From assembly GCA_020736575.1 (NCBI GenBank), contig JAGPYM010000003.1, forward strand, positions 992,001-1,056,000: 64,000 nt of DNA, given 5' to 3'. Source of the DNA: Thelonectria olida. Taxonomy: Eukaryota > Ascomycota > Sordariomycetes > Hypocreales > Nectriaceae. Under the pieces are notes generated by a model. It did no database searches. It was not told the origin of the DNA and was given only the letters and a program-made list of their open reading frames with translations. Made by a program: the position numbers and the translations under genes. Positions 23,049 through 35,609 of this stretch are shown here, in pieces. Within the stretch, counting starts at the first letter, position 1. Each line of letters starts with the position of its first letter.

Positions 23049-23634
23049 AGCGTCGGGGCAGAAAAGAACCTACATGGGGCCTTACGGCATAGGGATATTG
23101 GAATAGCGATCAGGAAGGGGGCGTTGTGGCGCTGGGTACTATTATTAACCCATCATTGCCTCTTGGGAAGCCGTCAAGTGACTGTCATGCCCAGAGATAT
23201 AGAAGACACTGGGAAAGATGGGACTGTATTGGAATAGAATATCGATTCGCTTTGTTTAACATGAAGTAACCCTGGGGCACTGGGCTCGTCGAAAAGCAGT
23301 CACTGGTTGAAGTGAAGAGATGTAGGTTGTTCCGTAGGACTGGATATATGAAAAACTTCTCCAATGCTGCTGCAAAGCCACTACAGACCCAACTTCATTG
23401 GGTATCATAGTATGTATCCCCATGCCAAACTATCGCCATCTATTGACTCGGCAAATATCCTTCCCTCTCGGCTCATAGACACTACCAGTCAGGCCCATCC
23501 ATAAAGCTCCATTTTGTTGTTCCTTCTGCGTCTTGTCTGTCCCCGAAATACATGGCCACACCCAACGTACAAAACAACTTGCGCCGTCCCAAGTTTCCCA
23601 AGGCAAGTAAACAATCCCTCAGCATCATCCCGCC
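23049..23634. other. Convergent 3' spacer between SYS1 and CFT2
   Basis: Two convergent genes end on either side. The 586 bp are ordinary 3' untranslated and spacer sequence with no repeat or gene visible. Confidence 0.5.
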
Positions 23635-26550
23635 TCATGCGCCCGCCACAACTGCCAGGTTGTCGTAAATCACTCTGCGCACCTCGTAAAAGGTGCTTCG
23701 ACGCCCGACAACAGGCATGCCGACGCTCTCGACCTCGATGCGTCCTGCAGCCGTCTTGCGAACGGCCACGCTGCCGTCGACAACGAGCATACCCTCGCCA
23801 CGGAACTCTGCCGTGTGTCCTGCCGCCTGCATCGCGCGACGCAGGTCTGCAAGACGAAGGTCGCCGACGTGTAGGGGCTGGGCGGCCGAACGCACAGCCG
23901 AGACCAGGTTGGATGGAAGGACATCGAGAGTAGGCATGATAGATGTGCCGTTGGTGGTGGCTAGAACGGTCGAAGTTGGGGTAGGCTCCGTCTTTTGGCG
24001 CTTGTTGGCCCCATCCTCGTCCTTGTCGCCGGAGATGTGTGTGGCTACGAGCTGGCCGGTGATGGTGACGATGCCGAGCCCGCGGACGTTCTGCCACTTG
24101 ATCTTCTTGACGAGCGGATCGGCGAGCTTCACCACCCACGCATTGGTGTCGACGCTGGCATCGACTGCGACGCCAACCTCAGGCGTATAAACATCCACAG
24201 CACGATCGCCATGCGCGCCGAGTGCCTTGCGACAGTCCTCGGCGAGCTCAAGGGTCTCGTCTCGAGTACCGCCAACAAGAATGAGCTTGCGCGGCTGGAT
24301 CAACGGGATGAGCATGTTCAGACTTCGCTTATCGTGCAGACCGCTAAAGTCGACAAAGGCGATGCGCAAGTTGGCAGTGACTGTCTCCGTCTCATACACG
24401 AGTTTGCATGGGCCAACAGGCTCTTCGGCTTCGTTGTCCTCGACGGCATCAAGTTCGTCTGGCTCGAAGCCATCGCCAGAAACACCACCCTCGGCATCGT
24501 CCACAGACCCAGCACGCGCTGTCTGGGTTCTCTTGTTGCCTGCGTTGCTCTTCGCCACGTCGTCCCACTTGCGCTTCTTGCCCATGTTGTCGTCGGCGTC
24601 GGCGACGTTGGGGCCATCGGCAGTGTCGTCTTCTTTCTCCTCCGCACGAAGATAGTCCTCGGGTCTAATCATCTCTCCAAAGTCGTCGTTTCGCTTTCTC
24701 CGGATGGCGATGGGGAATACCCTCTCTCTGCCCTTCTTGCCTCTTGAGTCGAAATCGTACACCCCCCTCTTCTTTATAAGCACATTGATGCCCAAGTCTT
24801 CGTCCTTGAGCACTACGTTCTTCCGGCTGGCCTGACCCAGCGTAGTGGAAACGTTGAGCGCCTTTCCTTGCTGCTCGCCATCCTCATCCTCTGAGTCTGA
24901 CGAGGACTCGGATGAGGCATCATCGACAACATCGGCAGATGCCTCCAGGCCTGCTGCTCCACCGCCCTGCTGCGTCGCCTGAAGCTGCCTTTGCGTAGCC
25001 AACCATTGCTGGTACATTGCCATCTCTTCTCCCTCCAGGGCTTGTTTCTTTGCTTCCTTCACCATCAGCTCACGACCTCCCGCATACACGAGCTCAATAT
25101 TATCGCCGCTGCTAGTCTGTTCCACCACAACGCCGTCCTTCTTCTCTTTCCACCAATCCCACAGCGTCCTAGCGATCGAGGGCTTGTCTTCTTTTGCCAA
25201 GCCAGGCTTATCCGTCAAGATGACCAGGTTTCTTGAGTCTCTTGCCAGTCCCTTGAGTAGGTCTTTTGAAAATCCCCATTCAATGCTAGTATCGCTCGCT
25301 AGAATCACCCGACCCTGAGTCTCGCCCTCGGTACTACGACTCAGCAGCCGCTCAATCTGCGCCTTGCGTTCCAGAAGTCGCAGGTATTTGAAGTCGAGCG
25401 GTCCGCCCGTCTTCTTATCGTCAGCACCATTGACTCTCCGTTGGCCTTCGGCAAAAGCTTCGAATTCCTGCACAATACTGTCGTCCATCCATTCAAGCAT
25501 ACTGCGTGCATATCGCATCATGCTGGACATGTTGCGCCCAGCGAGGTACAGCTTCGCTGCATTGAGAACACTCCCGTCCGAGGCAGCATCCGTTCTCCAT
25601 GCATGCTCAAGAAGGTATGACAACTCCAAAACTCGGGCGCTCGAATCGACTGGGATAAGTACGGTCCCTCCTCGTGTAACACAGGCCTTGATGGTATCGA
25701 TCAACTGCTCGTCTCGCTTGGCACGACCTCCTGTCTGGGCATTTCGGTCGGATCCACGACTGCTGCAAATCAACGCGGTGGGTTTGCGCAGCTGCTCAAT
25801 GACCTCTGCGCCGCCTCCTCCAGCACCTCCCAGCCAGGCCGCACCCGCAAAGACGTTCTCGCGAGCCTGGTTCCAGTCCACCGCATACACGATCGACTCC
25901 AATCCATGCTGAATATGCCAAATAGTGCCTCCAAGTGTATGTCCTGAGTTATATGCGGTTATCGTCAGACCGTTTAGAGGCGGCGAGAAAGGCGACGGGA
26001 GTGGCTGATGCGGTTGTGAGTATTTGAGGGGTTGGATCAAAGAAAAGTATCGTGAAATCTCTTCGGGAGTCGGGGACTGTAGTAGCAGGCTCTGCGCTGC
26101 CGCGGCCGTCTGGAAGAATGAATATGCAGCTTCGGAAAGCGAGCTTTGGGGAATTGTGGTTGCCGCAGCCGGGGTCGAGGAGTAGAGGTCTTGGGTGAGG
26201 GTACGGCCCAGATCGATGACGGGTCGCGTCGCATATACGGGAATGCGCGTAAATTGTGGGATGTTCTTGCAGCAGTGGGCGTAGGCGGCAAGGTGTGAGG
26301 CCGTCGCGTGGGTGACGAGGATCAGTGATAGCGTTGTCACTTGTCTGCGACGGCGTCGTTAGCATTACAACTTCTCCAACTCTTCCCATCCATCGACCAC
26401 ATACTTCTCTATTTCTTTCAGCTTGTCAATATCAAACGACTCGTCCCAGCCGAGATCAACGAGGACTTTGACGCCCCCATCGAGCTCGAGCAAAGACTGC
26501 GATGCGGGCGAGTCGGAGAGGGCGCCCTGCAACGGGCAAAAGGTGAACAT
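23635..26550 (-). CDS. CFT2: Cleavage and polyadenylation specificity factor subunit 2 (Cft2/CPSF100)
   Basis: Two exons on the minus strand (26550-26405, 26344-23635) encode 951 residues. Cft2 is the catalytically silent partner of the CPSF73/Ysh1 endonuclease in the mRNA 3'-end processing complex. The first exon opens MFTFCPLQG and contains the metallo-beta-lactamase strand VLVDLGWDESF. The 60-nt intron (GTATGT donor, GCTAAC branch, CGCAG acceptor) must be removed, because reading through meets a stop; the join restores EIEKQVTTLSLILVTHAT. The zinc-binding HxHxDH of the active paralogue is replaced by THATASH, which fits an inactive enzyme. A beta-CASP domain follows, then an acidic, low-complexity insertion near 470-650, and a conserved C-terminal domain with FVDFSGLHDKRSL. 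The 3' end faces SYS1. Confidence 0.95.
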
Positions 26551-28081
26551 GGTGTCCGCAGCGCAATGGTATCAGATGAAGCTTGTCAGCATGGTCGCGC
26601 ACATCTATATAATCGAATCGCGAATTGAATCTGCAGAACTTCTCGTCAACTCTATAGCGCTGCTGTCATGACGTTTTGATTCGGCCAACAAAGAAAGCCC
26701 GTCGCGTTGAAAGCTTCCCAGAATCCTGGCCTAGATTCAGCCTAGCGTAGGGGAGGTGATGTCGGGTCGGCGAAACTATCATGCGACTTACACGCCATGC
26801 TGGCTTACCCTATACACTCCCTCCCGCCGTTTGTGGCTTTTTTTTGTTCAACCTCATCCCAGCTTATCATGCAAGTTCCTCATCAATCAGTGTCAGGCAA
26901 GGAACCTCTGCAGTTATCACTCTAACTCGTTGCAATAATCTGAAAATATCAAGGATCAATGCTTCTCAGTGCCTCAAGGCGCATTGGTTGTGCGAAGAGC
27001 TACAGCAACTAACCCACTGGTTATTTTCAACGCAATCCTCAACACCAAAGCTCCTCCCATGATCCCGACAGAGTCAACCTGTCATGGAAACAAGCTCAAT
27101 TACGCAATCTTGCCAGAGATCCGTCTACGTCGAAGCCCACGTAATCATTGGCTTCCTCCCTCGAAACTATCCAACCGTCTAAATTAAACCCAGCAGACGC
27201 CATTCCTTTAACATACCTTTCAGCGAGCCGCCAAACATCTCCCCACAAACGGTTGGATATGACCCCAGCACAGTGAAACATAAGACCTCGACCGCATGGC
27301 GCCTATAGCCTATTATTGAAACCCCATCCCCTGCCATCAAATGGTTCCTGATTGCTAATACCTCCCTTTCTCTTCCCCCCCGCTTCCTAATAAATCCTCA
27401 CTCCAAAAGGCCCGCTATCCAAACAGCCTACGATGACGCGGCCCTCCGCGCGGCATCCAGCTCGTCGGTAGAGACATGGGTCCCGAGCTAGAACGAGCAT
27501 AACGAAGCAGTCGTCTCAGAACAAGGCCACGATGGGAATGCATATTGCAGGGTCCAGCCCAAATTCAGGAGAAACTTCTTAATCTAAGACGTGGGAAACA
27601 TACACCTCCAAACAAATGGGTCCCAGCCCGCCGTCGTAAGCTTATCTGCAACTCAGTTTTTAGAGGCACGCTACTTCACGAAGGCAAACAAGACCAGAGT
27701 CGAGCAGTGTTTTTTCGTAGTCCACTGATGCTTTCATTTGCTATCTAGACTATGTGATTTGGACGCAAGAGGAAGCCAATCCGCTTCGTCGCCATCCGAC
27801 GATAGATGCCCAGCCCCCCAAACACCGCGCGAAGGCCAGGTGTGTCGTTATGCCTTTCCTTAAACTCCCCGATAAACCAACCAAATCCCCAAAGAGGATA
27901 ACGAGAACCCCCACTGAATTCAACCGCGGCAAACCTCCTTGGTTGCCGCCCTGTAAACACAAGACGCCGTATCCATGCATGAGATAGAAAAAAAAAAAGT
28001 GCAACACAGTGCCGATACCGCCCGTAATGGTTTTGTTTTCCCGAGACTCAACGGGACTCGCCCCTGTCATATCCCGAGTTC
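26551..28081. other. Spacer between PAC2 and CFT2
   Basis: This 1.5 kb holds the CFT2 promoter and the PAC2 3' region, since both genes read leftward. Short open frames on both strands lack any recognisable domain. No repeat is evident. Confidence 0.5.
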
Positions 28082-29410
28082 CTAGATGCAGAACTTGCGG
28101 TCCAGCATTCTCAACGCCCGCGCGTCCTCGGTAACACCACCCTTCTCAAGGCCACAGATCCCGCTGGACCTTGGACTGCTGCTCGCACTACCATTAGCAG
28201 CAGGGTTGGCGCTGCCTGGCTCGCTGTTGGCAGGGGTGGGGTGTAGAAGAGCTGACAGGCTGGCCTTATTGCCGTTGGTTGAGGGCAGCGCCTCTGCTGA
28301 GTGCGAGCTTCGGGGTGGGCTGACGCTCAAAGCGCGGGGGGGAGGGGTGCTAATTGCCGCGAGAGAGGTGCTGGACGATCCGCTTGTAACGGCACCCAAT
28401 GCAGGGAGTGGTCCTTGGCTTCCGCGGTTCGATAACGGGTTCAGGCGAGGATCAACCATGGCGCTCTGAGCGGCTGCCTGCAATGCCTCACGTGGCGAGC
28501 CTTGTCGATTGGGTAGAGGAGTGTGGGTGTAATGCGGCGATTGGTGCTGGGGATAAGCAAAAGTCGGAGGCTTTGCGTGAGGCGGGGGGAGAGTCGCTCG
28601 CTGATCGTAAAGTGATGGCGGTGGTGGTGCCTGAGCGTACTGATGCGGGTGAGGTGCCTGGGAAGGGTGAGGAGGAAGGTGATGGTGGCCGGCAGGAGGA
28701 TAAGGAGCTACGTAGTGGCTGTAAGGAGGGGTGGCCACAGGCGAAGGCGGCCAGCCATAGCCAGGCTGACCATACTGAGGGCCGTAAGGTGATTGATGAG
28801 GATGTGAAGGTGCCATTGCGTAGGGTGGCTGTTGCATAGGTGCTCTCGTGAGTGCCGGAGTAGGGTTTGACTCTCCCATGCTGGACTCGGGATACATGCC
28901 CTTGACGGGTACAATGCCTCGCAGGGTGGGATCGGTGTTTGGTTGGGCAAGCTCAGGCTGGCCTGGCTGAGGTCGGGAATAGTATGAGATGAGGTGGAGG
29001 TGCTGGCCGTTTGACGTGGTGATGCTGAACGACTGCTTCATAAGCCCGTCGGCCTTGTATCGATATCCTTCAGGCTCGGCGTCGTCCGGGTCCTCGTCGC
29101 TACCGCGCCCAGAGTCAGGCGTCTTGCCGGCATTCCGTCTGCCAGAGAAACCGCCGCCTCGCTTGCCCTCCATCTCACGGTAGGTCAAGAAGCTGCCAGA
29201 CACTCGGCTGGCGCTCCATGACTTGCCGTCGGTCCATCGTCGCATGCCGGCTTCTCGCTCATCCCAGACAAATACGGAGCCAGATCGAATGGATTGCCTC
29301 TCCTTCTCCGAAAGTCGTCGCTGCACTCTGGGCAGGATGCCTAACCGACAGGCCTCAAAAAGGCGAATAGCGTCTGCGGGGGTCCGCACGTAGCCGTAGT
29401 ATGTTTCCAT
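28082..29410 (-). CDS. PAC2: Gti1/Pac2 (WOPR) family transcription regulator, Pac2 type
   Basis: From the ATG at 29410 the product is 442 residues. The WOPR DNA-binding domain occupies about residues 1-146 in two blocks: METYYGYVRTPADAIRLFEA through WTDGKSWSASRVSGSFLTYR, and RYKADGLMKQSFSIT...HLHLISYY. The text resembles Pac2 rather than Wor1/Ryp1/Sge1. The rest is proline/histidine/serine/glutamine-rich and disordered, a likely activation region. WOPR proteins control morphogenesis, sexual development and, in pathogens, host-related genes. The frame stays open upstream from 29411 to 29569 without any ATG (53 codons), reading for example RSGALNTANLRQLQ, so an upstream coding exon with an earlier start is possible. 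Upstream lies an exceptionally long gene-free region. Confidence 0.9.
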   Translation of the reverse strand: METYYGYVRTPADAIRLFEACRLGILPRVQRRLSEKERQSIRSGSVFVWDEREAGMRRWTDGKSWSASRVSGSFLTYREMEGKRGGGFSGRRNAGKTPDSGRGSDEDPDDAEPEGYRYKADGLMKQSFSITTSNGQHLHLISYYSRPQPGQPELAQPNTDPTLRGIVPVKGMYPESSMGESNPTPALTRAPMQQPPYAMAPSHPHQSPYGPQYGQPGYGWPPSPVATPPYSHYVAPYPPAGHHHLPPHPSQAPHPHQYAQAPPPPSLYDQRATLPPPHAKPPTFAYPQHQSPHYTHTPLPNRQGSPREALQAAAQSAMVDPRLNPLSNRGSQGPLPALGAVTSGSSSTSLAAISTPPPRALSVSPPRSSHSAEALPSTNGNKASLSALLHPTPANSEPGSANPAANGSASSSPRSSGICGLEKGGVTEDARALRMLDRKFCI

Positions 29411-32400
29411 CTTGTCCAAGAGGGTTGGATCGGGGGTCTGTAGTTGACGCAGGTTGGCGGTATTCAGTGCTCCTGACCTCAAGGTCCAGGAGCTGTAACT
29501 GGGGAAAGGGTCTTTATAAGAGGAATCTCGCTCTTCTAGTGTTGCCTTCCACGCGGCGCCCCACCAGATCTAATCGGGCCAGGACTGTATGCGGATATGC
29601 GTGTTAATTGACGCCTGCTCCACAACGGCCGAATAACTGAGCGGAATTTCGTCGTCCTTCTCCACTGATGAGAGAAAGCTGGGCTGCTTAGGTTTTCTTG
29701 GCGTTTCCGAGGGTGTTGGGTCAGCAGAATGGTTTTAGACGAGCCAAGACCCGTCAGAAAAAAAGGTCGATGCGTGAAATCACCCGGGGGTGGCTCGTCG
29801 GTACGGTACGTTGGAGGCGTGAGGATGAGGGTGGGTGGGCTCAAGTGACAACCGGGGGTGGAGCTAATTGTGTGATGACGAGTCAGTATGGTGAACGGAT
29901 TGAGACTCGGCGTTGAACGATGATGACGGAGAGCAGAGGTTGTTTCTTGGCAGAGGATAAGGTCAAGGTTAAGAGTGGTAGAGCAAAAGAAAACGGCCAA
30001 GGGACGAGAAGCAGGCGTGCAAGGGAAGACCAGGGGGGGTTCAAAGCCAAGGCTGTGCGAGCAGCGCTTGTGCCATATATAACAATGCTGATTTCAAAAC
30101 GCGCACGCCCGTACTTTCGTACTGTACAATGCAGCGCCGCAACACCTCCAGAGTAGCACAGGGGTCAGAGCTTCGATTCCCTTGCGGAAGAGTGCCGTCG
30201 GAGCCGATCCAGTGGGGATCCACTCGACTAAAATTTCCCTAGATTGAGTGTGTTTGCCGCTTGGCGATGTGCATGACGACGTCCAAGAACCACCACACAG
30301 CAGAAGAAAGCCTCTGCTACGGGGTAGAGTCCTAACAGTCCTTGGCACCCGAGGCCAAGACACTTGGGGGAAGATTCGCAAAGGCACTTTGGTTTTATGA
30401 TATTCCACCTCTTTCCCATGCGGCTCTGTTTCGCGGCCCGAGGCATGACTGACAATGAGAATCCAGGACACTTGCCCAATGCGCTTGCCCACCTCACTCT
30501 GGGGCCGGCATCACCGAGTGCCAAAATCGATGCAGGAGGCCATGACATGAGTCTGAGATGAAAGGTTTACGTACCTTATCGAGATTTCGCGTGTAGTGTT
30601 TGCAAGGACCCGATTCTGTCGTTTCTTGGTTGCTGTTGACGTATAGTCGTGGGGGATCGGAGAGCGAGAGGTAGGTAACGTTGGTCGAATCTTGGCAATT
30701 TGGTCGAATTTTGCACGGTCTTTTTGCTCAAAGGTCGAAAAAAAAGAATGGGGGGCCAAGACCTTAGATAAGTTGCAAAGAACAGCCAGAAAAGGGAAAC
30801 ATAAGAGATGGACAGATGGGCGATGGGAAGGGCCAGAGGCCGTAGTGAGAGCGGTGGTGGATAACTCGGCGACACAATGGCCGGCTCTGTGGAGAAATCA
30901 CGGAGAACGGCAAGAGGGCGTGCAAATTTGGAAGCACAGAGAGCCCTGATGAGGGCGATGTTGGGGAGAGGTGTGTTGTGCCCAGGGCCTTTGGGGAGTG
31001 CGCGCAGTGAAGGGATTGGGAAGGGTTGGTCAGGACAAGCTTTTGGAAGGCGCGACCCCACTGTCAAGGGGGCGCTACAACTGAACAGACGATGACGCCT
31101 CAGGGAAGGACCAATTGACACTGCAATCTGTACCGCTCAGGAATACTCCGTAGACGGGGGTTGGTTGTTATTAAGGATAAACGGACCTCACTGAGGAGTC
31201 AAATGATATCAAAGAGAAAGAGAGCCAAGTCGGCATCTTGATTGCGAAGAAAACAACAAAGGGCGTCGAAGAAAGACACGGAGCAAACCACCGAGACAAC
31301 AACAACTTGATACACACTGCGACTCAACATGGAATCTTTCGAACCCGCCACAGCGAGGCTGTGAAGCTTATGAGTCTGGACCGAGGTGAGGCTAATAAGG
31401 TACGCATGAGGCGTTGTTGGCTTGCCGGTATCCGTTCAGCTGGAATCAACCAAGTTGGCGAAGAAAGAGTGCCGTTTCTTCGTTTTCGCAAGCAATTGCT
31501 CCCATATTCGCGGTTCGAGGACAATCCAATTTGTCCGTCTAGTTTGACAGCGGCCATGTTGCATTAATCTCGTGTTTAATACTTCAAAGTTATTACCATA
31601 GCCAATGTGCTACGGCGCTCTGATCAGCTAAAATGGTTGCCTCGCCCGTGGAATCTAAATCACACTACTCTCCAGCCGGGTGCCGTTTCCGAGGAGCCTT
31701 TCCATGCGTGTGTCACGTCGACCGCTTCTGACGAACAACTGATATGGGCAATGGCGTTCTACTATCGAGTCTTCAGCATAACGCTAGTTCTTCGGACTTG
31801 GGAGGAGACACAGAACCGTCTAGAGCGGAACATCGGCAAGAGGGGGGTCATGGGTCGAGACACATACGCCCGCACGACAAGTACAAGCTTCCTTTCTTCA
31901 TCTACGGCCACTCTGTGCTTCGTGCTAAGTACGTGATCGTCGCGTCTCTAAACAAGCATTTGCTCTATATTTGACATGTGCGCTATTACCTCGAACATTA
32001 CGACACTTGCAGCCCTTCCATAGCGCATCGCATCGCATCCGAGGCGCAGACGAAAGCTTGGCCTGCCTCTTCCCACCACAGGATGACATTTCTTTTTCTT
32101 CAACGGCAGACGCTGCTGACATGTTATTCTTATTGCCATCCACGCCGTGGGTGGTGTGTAGTACGCGCGTCTGTGTGTCATCGTCAGCAAGCTGAACGCT
32201 CTCATAACGCCCTCCAACGCCCAAAATAAAAAGAAGACGGTTGCTGACCTTTGAGCTTAGTCTTAGAATTTTGTTAGGCTTTTGCCTCTCTCTGTATTAT
32301 CCTCTCTTACTGATTATGCACGACACCTAAAACCCGGGGGGGGGGGCGCACATTCGTCTCTCTTTTGGCAACATGGAACTCTCCGTGTTGAACTTCCAAA

Positions 32401-35400
32401 AAGGGGGCGTGACTAGCGAAATTTGTGGGCATGTTTGCAGCCCCCTAGGTTGGTGATCTCCAGTCTCGCCCTCAACCCATTTTCTTCAAATTCTTGTGTA
32501 AGGGTAACATAAGAAAGCAAACGAAAATCGAACGTTTCTATCTCTTCTTTACTACTGTGCGTAGTAATACACATGTAACCGAATTGCTACCCATGTCTTC
32601 TCGCCTGGCAAGAAGATCGCAAAATCACCATCGACAAGGACCCCGGGTTTATGGGCGCCCTGTTGCTGCAGGCAAGCAAAGACGGTGGCGCCGCTTGCAA
32701 ATATGCTCACCTAAGTGGATGTTATACGTAGGTACAATTTGAACGGCCCCTTCCGTTTGGTCGCGGACTCTGCGATGCGAATTGCCTCAGGACCTGCAAC
32801 GACACGAGTACGGATGATGCAGATGCACTTTAAGCTTGAGAGACTTTTGGGACTTGGTGGGGGAAGATGCCTCGAGTATCGTCATTGGCAGTTGGAAGAC
32901 ACAAGGTACATGACAAGTACGCTGGTGCTTCATATGCGTACAGCCAGGAAGCAATAGTCAATGAGGCGGATGATACGGCTGCTCCAGGTCCGGTGATGGC
33001 TTGGCGCCAGCCCGCCCAGGGCCCAGCACCAAGTGCCGTGGCTGCCGAGTCCGCGACGTCTGGAAGCCTTTTTGTGGGAGAGAGAAATCCGGGGGTGGCC
33101 AGCAAATCCCGTTTCTCCCATGTTAGCCTGGTTGCGAAGTTAGGCATATCCGGACCGCAACCCACCACCCACACGCGTTACGGATAGCACGGGTCCTTCG
33201 TCTTGTTCTTCCTCGAAAGGCAGAACAATCGTGTGCGACCCCTTTTCCCCTTGGCGATGGCTGATGGGATAGGGATCAGGCAGACCTAGTGGCTTAGGTG
33301 GTCTTGCACGCGTACGAGCTGAAATGCACATGGACGGAGTAAATTATCCATCCCAAAATGCGAATACCAACGCTCAACAATGTGTAATCCGGGATGCCAG
33401 ATGCAGATGCAGATACGGCAACGCATGTTGGTCAGTCAGTTTCTAAAATAATTAGCGAGTCAAGTGAGTGAGAAGCCAAGCTGCCCCAAGGTTCCATCTC
33501 ACCCCCCGGGCCCCGTCTGGGAATCCTATCAGGCGTTCTCTGCTTATTTTTATTTCTTTCTTTCTTCTTTCCCCGGACGGAGGCTCTGCTCACTCTTCCG
33601 CTGGCGTGCGGCTGTGCAAATCCCCAGACCAGAGATCGAGGCAGCCAACTCCGACCAAAGTTCTCATCTACGAGGGAACCAAATGCACGATGACAAGGGG
33701 GTGCGCGGATATGAAGCATCCGTCGACTCTCTCACTCATCACCAACCAACCACGGCGACCAGCGAGCAGGAAATCGAAACAAATCGATGTGGTACTGTGC
33801 TGCGTGCTGCAAAACCTCCTGATCTGCCGCCAAGTTATTGCACTTCCTCATACTGGGTTCAGTCGTGTGCGTCCATGGTTCGCTTTTGATACTTGTACCC
33901 CCTCTTCTCTCTCATCTTCCTTTCTTTTAAAGTTGAGCAAGGCTATCTCGCCCACCCAATCTATCCGCGCCTGCTCCGTCATTGGGTGCGTTGCCACCAA
34001 GTCGTCGGTCGGTTTGCCGCGTTGCACAGAACCCGAGACAACCTCGAAATGTTTGTCGTTGCGCAATCGCCGTTTCAGTGGCCCGTGTGAATTGTGACAC
34101 GTTTCTCGACTCTCCAATCTCTTTCTTGTGTCTCTGTGTCCCCGGCGACAGCGAGGAAGAAGACGAAACCCACTCTCTATTACAGATGACTGAGGTGGTC
34201 CTCGGTCCCTCTTTTGCCTCAAACGGAAATGAGCCTTTTCGAAGCCATTGAATGCTCCCGCGACAACGTCGGACCCCCAGTGGACGATGTTCGTCATTGT
34301 CGGTGCCGGCGGGCCGACTATGGGCTTGGTGTTGACTGACTGAGCCTCCACCAGAATAATGTGCTCGTGGTCAACATCTTGAAGTGCAGGTATCTTTTCT
34401 TGCTGTTGGGGGCCAGGACCGCCCTGTCCAGCAGCACACATAAACCCCGTCTTTGTACCTCTAACTGCATCCCATGCATGGTACGATGAGCTGCGAGACG
34501 GGCAGACACAGTAAGCCCTTCAGCCACCTCCCGCTCAGCCTTGAACTTGGACAGGCTGGTCCTCATTCCGTTGGTTCGGGCTGCTGCAGAGGGAGCGCCC
34601 CTTCATCAAATCAAACAAACAAGCAACTCATCATCTGCACTGCGGATTTTCGAAACGTCAGAGGGTCAGCACTTAAATCCTTCACTGGGCCCACCAACAG
34701 TCCATCGCCAACCAACAAGGCGAGTTGCTATTCCGGGTACCACGGCACAGGCGGTGACATTGTCAATGGGCGAGCGAGCATTTCGTTTATTTCCTCTACA
34801 TCCGCACGATCCATTGATCAGCATCACACGTGTACCGTGCAAAGAAAGAGAACAACCACACGCCGACCCTCGGCACAACTTGTCAGAAATCTAAACGTCA
34901 CAACGTTGAATTCATTAGGTCACTCGGTGTGGCCAGAGATGCATGACGTCCATTCCATCCCAGGTACCAACGGCCCTTGTTGCTGGGGGACTCTGACACA
35001 AAGTTTTAGGGTCCAAGGGTAAGCTTAAGCCGGAGAAGCTCCAGACGAGGCGGTTTTTCTTAATAAGTAGATTCCTCACTTGCACGGTTTGGGCAGCCAG
35101 CGAAACGACAACGGGCCATCGGGCGGCTTCACGATTGCGTAACGAATACACATGACCATCTCTTTCCTACCGTCGCGTCGGACGAGAGCGTAATTAATCG
35201 GCCAGGTCCAGATGTTGACAACAAACTCGGCCATGGCCCAGCAGTGACCAACTGCGTATGTATCTCGCTCTTGGTGCAACGAGCAAGTTTCCGTTTCGAG
35301 GTATTTCTCGACTCCGGGAGAATCGGCGTTTCTTTTGTGGTCCTGCTTCAATTCCCCACGCCAAATCCCCCCCGGACATGACGTCGATGTGCCGCGCTGC

Positions 35401-35510
35401 CGAGTCAATAAAGACACGGCCCCCCCTCCCTCTGAAGAGGGAAAAGAGGCTCACAGTTCAGTGCGCGAGACTTCGTATTGCTTTCCATGTAAAAGGACGT
35501 TTGACCCGTC

Positions 35511-35540
35511 TGCAAATGCAAATGCAAATGCAAATGCAAC
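35511..35540. repeat. TGCAAA hexamer microsatellite, five units
   Basis: Five adjacent copies of TGCAAA (the last ends in C). Non-coding context. Confidence 0.9.
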
Positions 35541-35582
35541 TGCCTGCCTGCCCGTGAGAAGCGTCTTGTGTTTATTTCTCTC

Positions 35583-35609
35583 GCCCGAAGGCCCCGAAGG
35601 CACCGAAGG
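35583..35609. repeat. 9-bp tandem repeat (CCCGAAGG type), three units
   Basis: Three adjacent 9-bp units of the form SMCCGAAGG. It lies 40 bp beyond the TGCAAA repeat in a spacer. Confidence 0.7.

Noticed and set aside
30150..30175. tRNA-like text (TAGCACAGGGGTCAG ... TTCGATTCC)
   Set aside because: The bases around TTCGATT cannot form a T stem and no acceptor stem can be paired, so it is not a tRNA gene.
33927..33934. TTAAAGTT, close to the WOPR binding motif, upstream of PAC2
   Set aside because: An 8-mer match is likely by chance in 13 kb on two strands, and it is 4.5 kb away from the gene.
33468..34441. Overlapping frames of 209 codons (+) and 197 codons (-)
   Set aside because: They cover each other, show no domain and no codon preference, and neither has a promoter-like leader.
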